Shown here piece after piece: positions 1 to 8,432 of a DNA stretch of 64,000 nt. The position numbers and the translations under genes are program-made. The stretch's first letter is position 1. Every line of letters begins with the position of its first letter. The DNA comes from Alphaproteobacteria bacterium (GTDB taxonomy: Bacteria > Pseudomonadota > Alphaproteobacteria > UBA8366 > Aestuariispiraceae): positions 3,604,001 to 3,668,000 of the forward strand of contig JAWPMN010000001.1 of the NCBI GenBank assembly GCA_033344895.1, in the 5' to 3' direction. Under the pieces are notes generated by a model that saw only the letters and a program-made list of their open reading frames with translations, did not search any database and was not told where the DNA came from.

Positions 1-24
1 ACTGAAAAGTATAGAGAGTGAATT

Positions 25-687
25 ATGGGTGGCAAGAGTTACGATGACGGATGCGCCACGGCCCATGCGATGGACCTGATCGGCAATCGCTGGGCGCTGT
101 TGATTGTGCGTGAGCTGATGTTTGGGCCAAAGCGCTTCACCGACCTTCGCAGTGAACTGCGAAATGTCAGCCCCAACGTGCTGACCCAACGGCTGGAGGA
201 ACTGGAAGCCTCGACGATTCTGCGACGGCGCCAGTTACCACCACCTGCGGCGTCATGGGTATACGAACTGACGGAGTGGGGTCGCGAGCTAGAGGAACCA
301 ATCCTGAGCCTCGGCCGATGGGCGGCCAGATCCCCGATTCTACGACAGGGGCTGCCGATGAGTCGTGCCGGCCTGTTGCTGGCGATGCGCGCCCTTTATC
401 ACCCGAGCGAAGACGGCGGATTCTGTTTAGACCTCGACATGCCGTATGGCGCAGTGCGGGTAACCGGAACAACGACAGGGCTCAAGTATGACGAGGCAAC
501 AAGCAGTGGCGATACGTCCAACGCGGTTCTAACGGGCACTCCGGACGCCATTGACGGCATTCTGTTCGGCGGGACGGACCTGCGCCAGGCGATCTCTGAA
601 GGGCAGCTCCGATGTGCAGGAAGTCAGGATGCCATCGAAAGGTTCCTCAACGCATTCCCACTGCCGCAGCCGGCATCTGTAAGCTGA
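25..687 (+). CDS. HxlR-family winged-helix transcriptional regulator
   Basis: 220 aa. Residues about 10-95 read as an HxlR-type winged helix-turn-helix: the opening CATAHAMDLIGNRWALLIV is typical of the family, followed by a recognition region (NVLTQRLEELEAS) and a wing ending WVYELTEWG. HxlR proteins are normally about 110-120 aa; here about 100 further residues follow that look like an SCP2-type sterol/lipid-binding fold, a combination known in longer HxlR proteins. It is a cytoplasmic DNA-binding regulator; the ligand and targets are not visible. The ATG at 25 is preceded by GAGAGTGAATT. It stands alone, followed by a gene on the other strand. The family call is firm, the C-terminal domain tentative. 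Confidence 0.85.
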   Translation: MGGKSYDDGCATAHAMDLIGNRWALLIVRELMFGPKRFTDLRSELRNVSPNVLTQRLEELEASTILRRRQLPPPAASWVYELTEWGRELEEPILSLGRWAARSPILRQGLPMSRAGLLLAMRALYHPSEDGGFCLDLDMPYGAVRVTGTTTGLKYDEATSSGDTSNAVLTGTPDAIDGILFGGTDLRQAISEGQLRCAGSQDAIERFLNAFPLPQPASVS

Positions 688-761
688 TTGCTGTTCCATA
701 ACCTGGCAGTGACCGTTCGAACCAAACAGGCACGGGGAGGCTGGCGATTCGGCTTATGACT

Positions 762-1667
762 TCAAACAAGGGTCCCTGCCTGAATCAGGCTGGTCTTCAA
801 GAACGCTGAAAGGTGATCTGCAATTGCTCGGGTCTTGTTTTCCACAATGCTACCTCCGGCAGTGACCACATGAACAGGAATTTCCGCCGTTTCATATGCC
901 TCGAGAATGCGCACCAGTTTGCCCGCCGCCAAATCCGACGCTGCCTGATATGAAAGCACTCGTGCTATTCCCTTGCCGCTTCGAGCCGCATCCAGCTGAA
1001 TATCGATGTCGTTCGCGACCAGACGCGGATTGAGTGCGACGGTCTCGACTTTCGCACCCATCTTGTAGGTCCACTGAGGACCGCCACTGCTCCAGCTTTC
1101 CAGTATCGTGGCGTGATCGGAAAGATCAGACGGACGCGCAGGCACGCCCGATGCCTTGATGTATGCCGGGCTGCATACCGTCATCCAGTGAACGCTACCG
1201 ACCTTCCGAGCGCGGAGCGAAGAATCTGGCAACATGCCAATCCGTACGGCGACGTCGAGTCGATGTTCGATAAAATCCATGTATCGGTCAGCCAGAATCA
1301 TTTCCGCAGAGGCGTCAGGCCATTCCTGCAGGAAACGGTCCACGGCGGGCGCGACAAACAGCCGTCCAAAAACCGGAGGCGCTGCAATCCGGACCATACC
1401 GCGGATCGTTTCGACACCCGTGTCCATGGTCAACATGCGATAGCTGTCCAGAACATCCCGCGCGCCGTCGGCCAATTTTAGACCGGTAGCGGTGGGAGCG
1501 ATGCGCCGCGTGGTTCTCTCAACCAGTCGAACACCCAACCTGCTTTCGAGACGTTCAAGAGCACGCGTAGTTGACGCAGGCGATTTGCGCAGACGCCTCG
1601 CCGCTTGCCGCATACTGCCCGCAGTCACGATCGCAACCAGGATTTCCAGTTCGTCGAGTCGATCCAT
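762..1667 (-). CDS. LysR-family transcriptional regulator
   Basis: 301 aa with a classic LysR layout. The N-terminal helix-turn-helix (residues about 1-60: LDELEILVAIVTAGSMRQAA, then TTRALERLESRLGVRLVERT) is followed by a periplasmic-binding-protein-like effector domain from about residue 88 (VRIAAPPVFGRLFVAPAVDRF). It ends with a short tail after KTRAIADHLSAFL. Proteins of this type often act on a nearby or divergent gene, here the stretch holding the RibD-like remnant and the uronate dehydrogenase-like gene 200-450 bp away. The effector is unknown. Start chosen at the only Met ahead of the HTH. Confidence 0.9.
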   Translation of the reverse strand: MDRLDELEILVAIVTAGSMRQAARRLRKSPASTTRALERLESRLGVRLVERTTRRIAPTATGLKLADGARDVLDSYRMLTMDTGVETIRGMVRIAAPPVFGRLFVAPAVDRFLQEWPDASAEMILADRYMDFIEHRLDVAVRIGMLPDSSLRARKVGSVHWMTVCSPAYIKASGVPARPSDLSDHATILESWSSGGPQWTYKMGAKVETVALNPRLVANDIDIQLDAARSGKGIARVLSYQAASDLAAGKLVRILEAYETAEIPVHVVTAGGSIVENKTRAIADHLSAFLKTSLIQAGTLV

Positions 1668-1884
1668 TGTTGCTCAATCTGAAATTATTTTTTCAACGTT
1701 TGGCATCTATGCCGTCAGTTCTGAAACTATAATAACGGGCCTGCAAAGACAAAGCTGCATGCCATGACCCGTGCTGAGTCAGCCCGCCGATTGCCCGGTA
1801 AGTAATGATGCCGCACGTCACCGGCGGTGGTGGATGAACGAACTCAGGAAAGTGCGGTTGGCGCAACCAACGGAGACCGAGACC

Positions 1885-2124
1885 ATGTCAGGAAAGATCA
1901 TCGCGACCCAATACATGTCGTTGGACGGAGTCATTGAGGATCCCGTGGGCGACAAATTCAAGGACGATGAATTGAGCGGCGCCAGGGCCTTGATCTTCGG
2001 GCGGAAGACCTATGACGGGTTTGCCGCAGACTGGCCCACCGTGTCGGGAACGCCGCATGTCAGCATTGCGCACCGCACTGATCTCGTGCCGTCGATCATC
2101 TCAACCCTTCTTGCCGGTGAATGA
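1885..2124 (+). pseudogene. Truncated dihydrofolate reductase / RibD C-terminal-like remnant
   Basis: Only 79 aa. The start (MSGKIIATQYMSLDGVIEDP) and the block ALIFGRKTYDGFAADWPTV are characteristic of the RibD C-terminal/dihydrofolate reductase-like family, whose members are usually about 180-200 aa. The region between these two blocks is shortened, and everything after about residue 70 is missing: the frame stops at 2122-2124, one base before the start of the next gene. I read it as a decayed gene whose 3' part was lost by a deletion that joined it to the downstream gene. An upstream in-frame GTG at 1771 adds residues unlike the family. A functional mini-protein cannot be ruled out. Confidence 0.6.
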
Positions 2125-2125
2125 A

Positions 2126-2968
2126 ATGGCTGCCCCAGACGAAGCAAACATGGACGTCAATCGCATCCTGATCACCGGTGCGGCCGGACGGATCGGTCGC
2201 GCGCTTAGGAAGGGTTTGAAACGGCAAGACCGGATTCTGCGACTGGCTGATCAAGTGATGCCGGACCCTCCCGATGAGAGGGAGGAAGTCATGCAACTGG
2301 ATCTCCTGAACCAAGACTTGGGGACAGTTTTCAGCGACGTTAACACGCTCATCCATCTGGCCGCCGTGCCGGAGGAACGACCATGGAGCGAGATCTTCCC
2401 GCTGAACTACGAGCTCACGCGGGCCGTTTTCGAAGCCGCGTGGAAGGCCGGAGTGGGCAGGATCATTTTTGCAAGCTCGATTCAGGCAGTGGGATTCCAC
2501 CCCATTTCAGTGAGGCTCGACGGAAATGCACGCATCCGTCCCAGCGGAAACTATGGTCTTTCGAAGGCCTTTGGTGAAGCGCTCGGAAGCCTTTATGCAG
2601 ACCGACATGGAATGTCCTTCATTGCCCTGCGCATCGCTTCGTTTGAGCAGGAACCAAGCGATGAACGCATGTTGAAGACGTGGTTGTCCCCGAAGGACGC
2701 GGTGCATCTCTTCGACCGGGCTATCGATGCAACGGACGTCCACTACTTGGTGGCCTATGGTGTTTCAGCGAACACGCGCAGCGCGGTGGATAACTCCCAT
2801 GCCGATGCGTTGGGATTTCAACCCGTGGACGATGCGGAAGTATATGCGGATTGCATTGCCGATGCCGGCTCGGCGATGGGGCCGAACGCCTCCGTCACCC
2901 ACGGCGGTCAGGCCAGTGATTCTGAATGCACCGACACCGCGCAAAGCTTCCTGAGGCACCCCTCTTAA
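2126..2968 (+). CDS. NAD-dependent epimerase/dehydratase, uronate dehydrogenase-like
   Basis: 280 aa extended-SDR enzyme. The Rossmann glycine motif is GAAGRIG (about residues 18-24), with DLLNQDL and LIHLAAVPEERPW further on. The catalytic tyrosine/lysine lie in NYGLSKAFGEALGSLYADRHG, which closely recalls bacterial uronate dehydrogenase (Udh), the NAD-dependent oxidation of glucuronate or galacturonate to the aldarolactone. Family members are about 265 aa; the C-terminal 30 residues look unrelated and may be non-native. The start could be 2126 or the in-frame ATG at 2150. It follows the RibD-like remnant by one base, so translation may be coupled. Substrate inferred from resemblance only. 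Confidence 0.75.
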   Translation: MAAPDEANMDVNRILITGAAGRIGRALRKGLKRQDRILRLADQVMPDPPDEREEVMQLDLLNQDLGTVFSDVNTLIHLAAVPEERPWSEIFPLNYELTRAVFEAAWKAGVGRIIFASSIQAVGFHPISVRLDGNARIRPSGNYGLSKAFGEALGSLYADRHGMSFIALRIASFEQEPSDERMLKTWLSPKDAVHLFDRAIDATDVHYLVAYGVSANTRSAVDNSHADALGFQPVDDAEVYADCIADAGSAMGPNASVTHGGQASDSECTDTAQSFLRHPS

Positions 2969-3003
2969 GCATCTCGGCTCGCTATCGTCGGCAGCCACGG
3001 TGG

Positions 3004-4578
3004 TCAGCCGTTGAACTGATACATCCATGTTTCGGAAACCGGCTGGTCGCCGACATGGAGGTACGCGCGAAGTTCGACCGGCTCCTGCCCGTCGGGATCG
3101 AGGTCGAACTGGGCGCGCCAGCGGGGGGTGCCCGGGATCTGCTCCGTGAATATGTAGGATAACGTCCCGCGGGAGGCGGAGACCGCGACCTCGACCGGGT
3201 CGTCCGTCTTCAAGTCGTCCAGCGGACCGTCGGCGAATTCGACGACAAACTTCTTCACGCCCTCGGGCCGATCGGTACCGGGTTCGCCACCGCGCCCCAT
3301 TCGGGTTGCAACGCACCGGGCGAGGGCGTCCGGCCAGCCCGGTTGATCCGCCGCCCAGGACATCCGGTAGCCGAAGCGCAGCGCGCTGCCCTGTCCGACC
3401 CTTTCCTGCGGCACCCAGAATGCCACGATGTTGTCGTGGATTTCGTCATTGGTCGGAATCTCAACCAATTGAACCGACCCCTTGCCCCAGTCGCTGTGCG
3501 GCTCGATCCAGAGGCTTGGTCGGCGCTCGTAATGGACGCCATCCAGATAGTGTTCGAAGTTCCTGTCGCGCTGCAGCAGGCCGAATCCCTTGATGTCTTC
3601 GTCAACGAAGCTGGAGACGATTGTGTGCGGCGGATTGTTCAGCGGGCGCCAGATGCGCTCGCCACTTCCGGTATGGATCGCCAGCCCGTCTGAATCGTGC
3701 ACCTCCGGCCGCCAATCGTCCAGAACCCCATCGCCATACTCGGAATACCAGAACATCGATGTCAGCGGCGCAATGCCCAGGCGCCTCACCGTTTTTCGGA
3801 AAAAGAGCCTTTGGTCGACATCGACAATCACCTCATCATTCCGGGTCAGGTGAAAGCGATACGCGCCGGCAAGGCTGGGACCGTCCAACAGGGCGTAGAT
3901 GGTAACCGTCCCGTCTTCGTCGGGCTCGAGATAGAATTCCGTGAACGCCGGGAACTCTTCCGGACCATCGACGGCGGTGTCGACGGCAATACCGCGCGCC
4001 GAAAGACCGTATTGGCCGAGCTCGCCAATGGCCCGGAAATAGGACGCGCCCAGAAAGGCGATCCAATCCTGTGTCTTCCAGTCATCCCGCTGCCGGTTTT
4101 CATGAAGCCGGAAACCGGCGAAGCCGGATCCTTCGGGCATCTCCTGCGCCGGGCTGTCGTCCGGCATGTCGAAATACCGTTTCTTGTACTGCAACTCCGA
4201 CGCCTCGCCGCCGGTGACCGCGAAAATGCGCACGGGGCGTTCGAAAAACATGCCCAGGTGAAAGAAAGTCGCCGGAAACTGTCCCGGCCCTTCTGCGAAC
4301 ATCGCTTTTTCGGCCGGATACCGGATATTGCCATGGTGTTCATAGGACAGTTTGGGCGTGATTTCCGGTGCGGGCTTGGGGACGGGCGCATATGGCTGCT
4401 GTGCGAGCCGCGAAGCCCGCCCGATCAGCTGGTCAAAGGAAAAGGGCCTTGGCGTGGAAAAGGCCAGTTCATCATCATCACCGAACGACGCTGCGGCACC
4501 GGTCGGCAACATCCCCGCAGCCAGGCCACAAGCAGCCAGCGTTTCAATCAAGCGTCTGCGCGAGAAACCTTCACTCAT
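3004..4578 (-). CDS. opgG: Periplasmic glucan biosynthesis protein OpgG/OpgD (MdoG family)
   Basis: 524 aa, the usual OpgG/OpgD length. It starts with a twin-arginine-type export signal (SRRRLIETLAACGLAAGML), as in OpgD, so export to the periplasm is expected. The mature protein carries the family's large beta-sandwich: FSFDQLIGRASRLAQQPY, then LSYEHHGNIRYP, FFERPVRIFAV, LTSMFWYSEYG, a DSDGL segment, and RRPSLWIEPHSDWGKG. OpgG-type proteins act on the osmoregulated periplasmic glucan made by OpgH; the matching opgH gene lies about 30 kb away at 34270. On the minus strand it follows a small exported protein gene from which a strong hairpin separates it. OpgG and OpgD cannot be told apart here. 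Confidence 0.93.
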   Translation of the reverse strand: MSEGFSRRRLIETLAACGLAAGMLPTGAAASFGDDDELAFSTPRPFSFDQLIGRASRLAQQPYAPVPKPAPEITPKLSYEHHGNIRYPAEKAMFAEGPGQFPATFFHLGMFFERPVRIFAVTGGEASELQYKKRYFDMPDDSPAQEMPEGSGFAGFRLHENRQRDDWKTQDWIAFLGASYFRAIGELGQYGLSARGIAVDTAVDGPEEFPAFTEFYLEPDEDGTVTIYALLDGPSLAGAYRFHLTRNDEVIVDVDQRLFFRKTVRRLGIAPLTSMFWYSEYGDGVLDDWRPEVHDSDGLAIHTGSGERIWRPLNNPPHTIVSSFVDEDIKGFGLLQRDRNFEHYLDGVHYERRPSLWIEPHSDWGKGSVQLVEIPTNDEIHDNIVAFWVPQERVGQGSALRFGYRMSWAADQPGWPDALARCVATRMGRGGEPGTDRPEGVKKFVVEFADGPLDDLKTDDPVEVAVSASRGTLSYIFTEQIPGTPRWRAQFDLDPDGQEPVELRAYLHVGDQPVSETWMYQFNG

Positions 4579-4628
4579 GTTTTCATCGTCTCCCCTTTTG
4601 AACGGTCTGACGGATCAGGCGCCCATGC

Positions 4629-4661
4629 GGCACCCGCCGGGACTATGAGCCGGCGGGTGCC
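4629..4661 (-). terminator. 12-bp hairpin between small DUF4168-like gene and opgG
   Basis: A perfect 12-bp stem (GGCACCCGCCGG at 4629-4640, CCGGCGGGTGCC at 4650-4661) closes a 9-base loop. It lies 31 bases past the stop of the gene at 4692-5048 and upstream of opgG. No clear U-tract follows, so it may be an attenuator, an mRNA-stabilising hairpin or a Rho-assisted terminator. Confidence 0.6.
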
Positions 4662-4691
4662 CGGGCGGGGCGGTTCAGGGCATTCGGACGG

Positions 4692-5048
4692 TTACTGGTC
4701 GTCCTGGCGCATCTCGACGATCTTTTCGGTCACGCGCTCCCGCAGTTCGGTATCGGTCTCAAGTTGGCGCGTGATCGTGTTGTATTCGTCGACGGTCAGA
4801 TCTTCGGATTCGACAGCTTCGGTGATGTGGTTGCCGTAGAAACTCCGCAACTGTTCGACTTCTGCATCGGAGTTCGCGTCATTGGCCTTCGTCTCGTATT
4901 CACGGACGATTTCCTGGACGTTCATATAGGCGACCACATAGCTCTGGATCTTATCCTCGGTCACCTCTTGCCCCTGCTGGGCAAAGGCGGTGCCGACCGT
5001 CAGGAATGTTGCGGTAACGACGGTTGCGGCGGCGGTTGAGAGTTTCAT
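4692..5048 (-). CDS. Small exported DUF4168-like protein
   Basis: 118 aa. A signal peptide (MKLSTAAATVVTATFLTVG, cleavage probably after AFA) is followed by a charged helical domain of about 95 residues: DKIQSYVVAYMNVQEIVREY, then LTVDEYNTITRQLETDTELR. This pattern of an alpha-helical exported protein with an EEYN-like motif near the end resembles DUF4168. The ATG at 5048 has an ideal ribosome-binding site (AAGGAGCGATACA before it); longer upstream in-frame starts lack the signal peptide. It sits between the sensor kinase and opgG on the same strand. A periplasmic location is expected; function unknown. Confidence 0.75.
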   Translation of the reverse strand: MKLSTAAATVVTATFLTVGTAFAQQGQEVTEDKIQSYVVAYMNVQEIVREYETKANDANSDAEVEQLRSFYGNHITEAVESEDLTVDEYNTITRQLETDTELRERVTEKIVEMRQDDQ

Positions 5049-5083
5049 TGTATCGCTCCTTCTCGCATAGGGTCCGCGGACGC

Positions 5084-5102
5084 CACCGACCTGCGGCCGG
5101 TG
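5084..5102 (-). terminator. Possible weak terminator hairpin after sensor kinase gene
   Basis: A GC-rich stem of 8 pairs with one A-C mismatch (5084-5091 with 5095-5102) and a 3-base loop lies about 50 bases past the sensor kinase stop and 36 bases ahead of the next start. No U-tract. Weak evidence. Confidence 0.3.
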
Positions 5103-5151
5103 ACGCCTGATATCAGAGAAGACTGAAAAGCCGCGACATAGTTCCGTCGTG

Positions 5152-6639
5152 TCACGAGACGACGGGCAATTCGATCTCGATCCGCAACCCGCCATCGGGC
5201 GCATTGGAGGCCTGGACCCGACCATGCATGGCGGTGACGTTGCGGCGGGTGATCCACAATCCGATGCCAAAATTGGTCCCGTTGGGCGTACCGGACCGGG
5301 TCGAGTAGTAGCGGTCGAATAGACGCTCCAAGATGTCTTCGTCGACCCCCGGGCCCTGATCAGTGATCGAGATCGTCAGACGTCCAGGACCGGATTCCCG
5401 GGTGGATACCAGGATGACACCGCCTGGAGGGGAGAAGTCCATGGCATTGCTCAGGATGTTTTCCAGGGATCGTGCCAGCAGGTCCGCGTTGGCCATGACA
5501 TGGATTCCGGTCGGGACGACCGCATCGATCCGGATGTCCCGTGCGGAGGCAACCGGTCTGTACTGCTCCAGAACAGAGGAAATGGCGCCATCGATCTCCA
5601 GGGGGCACATCGGTTCATCGATGGCGGCCGGGGTGGATTCGTCCATCTGGCGGGCGGCGGAAATCAATCCGTCCAGCTTCGCGATGGATTGCTCGATCCG
5701 GTCCAGACTGCGGGCGGCGGGCCCATCCTGGTCGACGACAAAGTTCCGGAAGGGTTCGATGGATTGCGAGATGACCGCCAGCGGGGCCTTCAGGGCATGG
5801 GCATTGTCTTCAGCAGCCTGCCGAATCTGGCTTTCCGATCGGCGCAGAGCGGATACCAGCCGGTCGAAACGTCCGGCAACATTGGACAATTCCGGAATTA
5901 GGTTGCGGTCCTGGAACGAGACCGCCGTGTCCCGGCCGCGCAGAATGTCGGCTATGGCACCGTCAAAGCGCTTCAGATTGTTTCGAAGCGACAGGAAGAC
6001 CGAGAGGATCAGGACGGCCATGGCGGCGTAGATTGCCGCGGCGATCTGGATCTCGTCCCGCCGCCAGTATTCGCTGTCTTCCGATGTCCCCAGAATGGCT
6101 GCCTTGTTGGTGGAGGATATCACCACCCAGCAACCGGCTTCGCTGCGGCGCGTGCCAAAATAGGTCAGGATCTGACGGGAGCCGTCCGGACGGTCCTGAC
6201 GCAGCGACAGGGGGCGTCGACGGTCACAAGCGGTCGTGACGTCGTCCAGCAGGCCCGTGCTGCGCAATTCCTTCAGTTCCGCATCAATCCGACCTGGGTT
6301 GATGCGCGGGTGGCGGGCGACAAACAGGAACGCATCGCCGCTGGCCGTGTCCGCCGGTCGGAAGAAGACAGCGACCATCGTGTCTTCAGGCGTCAGTTCC
6401 GCCAGTCGGAACTGCAGGTTCTCCGCGATCTCCGGTGAGAACTGCTCGAGGTCCGGAAACAGCGAGTTTGCGACAATGCGCCCTTCCTGCTGGACGGACC
6501 GCAGGATAAGCTGGTTCTTCTGGTTATCCGCTTCCTCGAGAGGAATGTAGACCAATATCGGCAACGCGCCGAGCACGACACAGATGATCGCCAGCTTGAT
6601 CGATAGCGAACGAAGTATGTTGCTGCCGGAACGGATCAT
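5152..6639 (-). CDS. Membrane sensor histidine kinase (partner of response regulator at 6646)
   Basis: 495 aa. Two membrane segments (about residues 12-32 and 195-218) frame a periplasmic sensing domain of about 160 residues, followed by a HAMP-like linker and the kinase core. The phospho-accepting His lies in EDNAHALKAPLAVISQSIEP, an unusual H-box with Ala where Glu/His neighbours are common. Then come the N box (LENILSNAMDFSP), G1 (DQGPGVDEDI), F box (LFDRYYSTR) and G2 (GIGLWITRRN). The gene starts 6 bases after the regulator stop, so the two are co-transcribed. The pairing resembles ChvG/ChvI, which control envelope and exopolysaccharide genes in rhizobia; that role is inferred. Confidence 0.9.
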   Translation of the reverse strand: MIRSGSNILRSLSIKLAIICVVLGALPILVYIPLEEADNQKNQLILRSVQQEGRIVANSLFPDLEQFSPEIAENLQFRLAELTPEDTMVAVFFRPADTASGDAFLFVARHPRINPGRIDAELKELRSTGLLDDVTTACDRRRPLSLRQDRPDGSRQILTYFGTRRSEAGCWVVISSTNKAAILGTSEDSEYWRRDEIQIAAAIYAAMAVLILSVFLSLRNNLKRFDGAIADILRGRDTAVSFQDRNLIPELSNVAGRFDRLVSALRRSESQIRQAAEDNAHALKAPLAVISQSIEPFRNFVVDQDGPAARSLDRIEQSIAKLDGLISAARQMDESTPAAIDEPMCPLEIDGAISSVLEQYRPVASARDIRIDAVVPTGIHVMANADLLARSLENILSNAMDFSPPGGVILVSTRESGPGRLTISITDQGPGVDEDILERLFDRYYSTRSGTPNGTNFGIGLWITRRNVTAMHGRVQASNAPDGGLRIEIELPVVS

Positions 6640-6645
6640 CCGACG

Positions 6646-7413
6646 TTACCGGGGCGCCTGCCATCTGTAGCCGAAGCCGGCATAGTTCTCGATGTGATCG
6701 AAATCCGGGTCCAGGGATCGAAACTTCTGTCGAATTCGCTTGATCAGGGACCGGACATTGGCCCGATACCCATTCTCACCGTCTCCGGCGATGAAGCCGT
6801 AGCCATGCACCACATCGTAAATCCGTCGATAGGGGAGGTCGGTACCCGGCTTGCTGGCCAGGGCCTTGACGATACCGAATTCGGATAGCGTCAGATACAC
6901 CTGTGCCCCTTTCCAGTAGGCGCGATGGGATTCCAGATCGAGCTGTAGAGCACCCACGCTCAAGTCGGACTGTTCTTCCTCCACTTCCGGGGAATTAGCG
7001 GCATTCCTCGGCGTGAACGGGGCCAATTCGATCCGACGGACAATGATCGAAAAGCTGCGCGACTTTTCTACAAAGTCCACGGCGCCGCCCAGCAACGCGG
7101 CTTCCTCGTAGATCTGATCACTAAGCACCGTCAGAAAGATCACCGGCATGTTGGGGGCTATCTGCCGAACATTGCCGAGAACCTCGATACCGTTCATGCG
7201 CGGCATCTTCCAGTCCAGCAGGATCAGGTGGATGTCATGGGGTTCGCGCAACCGCGCCAGAAAGCTTTCGCCGTCCGAGAACTCCTCAACCTGGTAGCCC
7301 CGGCCGACAAGGTTCTGGGCGAGGGATTCACGGAACAACGGATCATCGTCGACGATTGCGAGGTTGCGGCAGGTGTTGGGGGCGATGGAATCCACCGTTT
7401 CAGCCTTTAGCAT
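6646..7413 (-). CDS. OmpR-type response regulator, ChvI-like
   Basis: 255 aa. The receiver domain (about residues 15-130) has the acidic pair in LAIVDDDPLF, the phospho-acceptor Asp in LILLDWKMPRMNG, Thr in FLTVLSD and Lys in VDFVEKSRSF. The C-terminal winged helix carries RRIYDVVHGYGFIAGDGENG and ENYAGFGYRW, strikingly like ChvI of rhizobia. The ATG at 7413 was chosen because GGGAG stands about 9 bases upstream and it starts just before the receiver domain; this gives a 14-base overlap with the lipoprotein gene. OmpR-type regulators bind 10-11-bp-spaced direct repeats; see the GGTCAC repeats at 30764-30888 and 17881-17907. Confidence 0.9.
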   Translation of the reverse strand: MLKAETVDSIAPNTCRNLAIVDDDPLFRESLAQNLVGRGYQVEEFSDGESFLARLREPHDIHLILLDWKMPRMNGIEVLGNVRQIAPNMPVIFLTVLSDQIYEEAALLGGAVDFVEKSRSFSIIVRRIELAPFTPRNAANSPEVEEEQSDLSVGALQLDLESHRAYWKGAQVYLTLSEFGIVKALASKPGTDLPYRRIYDVVHGYGFIAGDGENGYRANVRSLIKRIRQKFRSLDPDFDHIENYAGFGYRWQAPR

Positions 7414-7900
7414 TTGCCAAGCTCCCATAGCAGTTTTCCGACTCGGTTTCCGGGGTGACATCCAGGGTCAGAACCCGATAGGTGTCCGACGCGATGTCGA
7501 GATAGAAAAAGATCTCCACATCACAGACATCCGATACGTACTTCCAGATATGACCCGGAAATTTGGGCAGTATGTCGTGTGGTGGCCCGAACATGCTCTC
7601 GATGCCTTGCTCACTTTCACCAATGATGGCGCTGGATGCTGCTTTATCGACTTCTGCTTCCTTGCCTGGCTCAGGGCCATGGTCAGTGCGCGCATTGGCG
7701 GCGATCGTGACCTCTGTCGCGGGCTTCTGCGGTTCCGGGGGCTTCTCCGGATAGGGCAGGGCCGGCTGCGGAGGCTCTACCGTTTGAGCGGCTTCCGAAG
7801 TCGCTGGCACGGGGGCCGGTGCGACCGCTACGTCATTTTCTGCGCTGACGCATCCCGACAGGAGGAGCAGGAGCAGCGGTTTGATGTGCGTCTTGGGCAA
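7400..7900 (-). CDS. Proline-rich lipoprotein, first gene of the two-component operon
   Basis: 166 aa. A short signal peptide ends in a lipobox (LLLLLLSGC, Cys 17), so it should be a lipid-anchored envelope protein. A proline/glutamate-rich linker follows (about residues 25-70). A compact C-terminal domain has SMFGPPHDILPKFPGHIWKY and two cysteines (DVCDVEIFFYLD, ENCYGS) that could form a disulfide. SmpA/BamE-like lipoproteins share this 'LFGPP...WQY' arrangement, but I would not name it. Its 3' end overlaps the response regulator start by 14 bases, so it is co-translated with the two-component system and may be a sensory accessory. Confidence 0.8.
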   Translation of the reverse strand: MPKTHIKPLLLLLLSGCVSAENDVAVAPAPVPATSEAAQTVEPPQPALPYPEKPPEPQKPATEVTIAANARTDHGPEPGKEAEVDKAASSAIIGESEQGIESMFGPPHDILPKFPGHIWKYVSDVCDVEIFFYLDIASDTYRVLTLDVTPETESENCYGSLANAKG

Positions 7901-8432
7901 GGAGTTGCAGATCCTCTAATTCTCAAAGGTGGAAGCCCCGGTCTGTAGGCAAAATTGCCAAATGACTGAAACAGGCATGCCTGAAGGACATGCCTGGATC
8001 GGCTCCTCACTGTTATCTCGACCCGGACCCGGCACATGCATCCGAAGTACCGGTTTTCAGGCCGCCAGTCGCTTGGGGCTCATCCGTAAAACGTACCGAT
8101 CGCAAAAAGGTTCCGTTTTTTGTCACGGCTCTGGTACGATGATACCCAAGCCGCCGCGGGTTTCAATCCGCTTTATTGAAGTGCCCTAAGTAGTTGGAAA
8201 TTGGTGATGTCGATTAGTTAATTCGACTAAAATGCAATATGATGCCCGGATCCAGATCTGGTGTATTCGGCGGCCTGGTTATTGCAGGGCTTAGAATGTA
8301 TTTGTTAGAATCGTGGGTGGTAGAGACTCCGGAACCATTCCAGTCATGAATCGTCTTCGGAAAGCTGAACACCGGTTCCATTTCAAGCGGATCGGGCGAT
8401 TGCCATGAATGGTGGGGGTAAAGTTGCAGTGC
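7901..8432. promoter_or_regulatory. Divergent intergenic region, two-component operon versus EPS locus
   Basis: About 530 bases without a convincing gene, more A+T-rich than its surroundings from about 8090 on. It must hold the promoters for the minus-strand lipoprotein/regulator/kinase operon and probably for the plus-strand EPS genes. Visible structure: a perfect 12-bp palindrome CAGGCATGCCTG at 7972-7983, followed by a second CATGCCT at 7989-7995, and a small inverted repeat TTAGT-N7-ACTAA at 8214-8230. These could be operator sites; no factor can be assigned. Confidence 0.45.

Noticed and set aside
3697-4839. Plus-strand open frame of 380 codons
   Set aside because: Antisense to opgG and the small DUF4168-like gene, both clearly coding; no family resemblance.
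7972-7995. Palindrome CAGGCATGCCTG with nearby CATGCCT as a terminator
   Set aside because: It lies upstream of both divergent operons, not after a gene; kept only as a possible operator within the intergenic entry.
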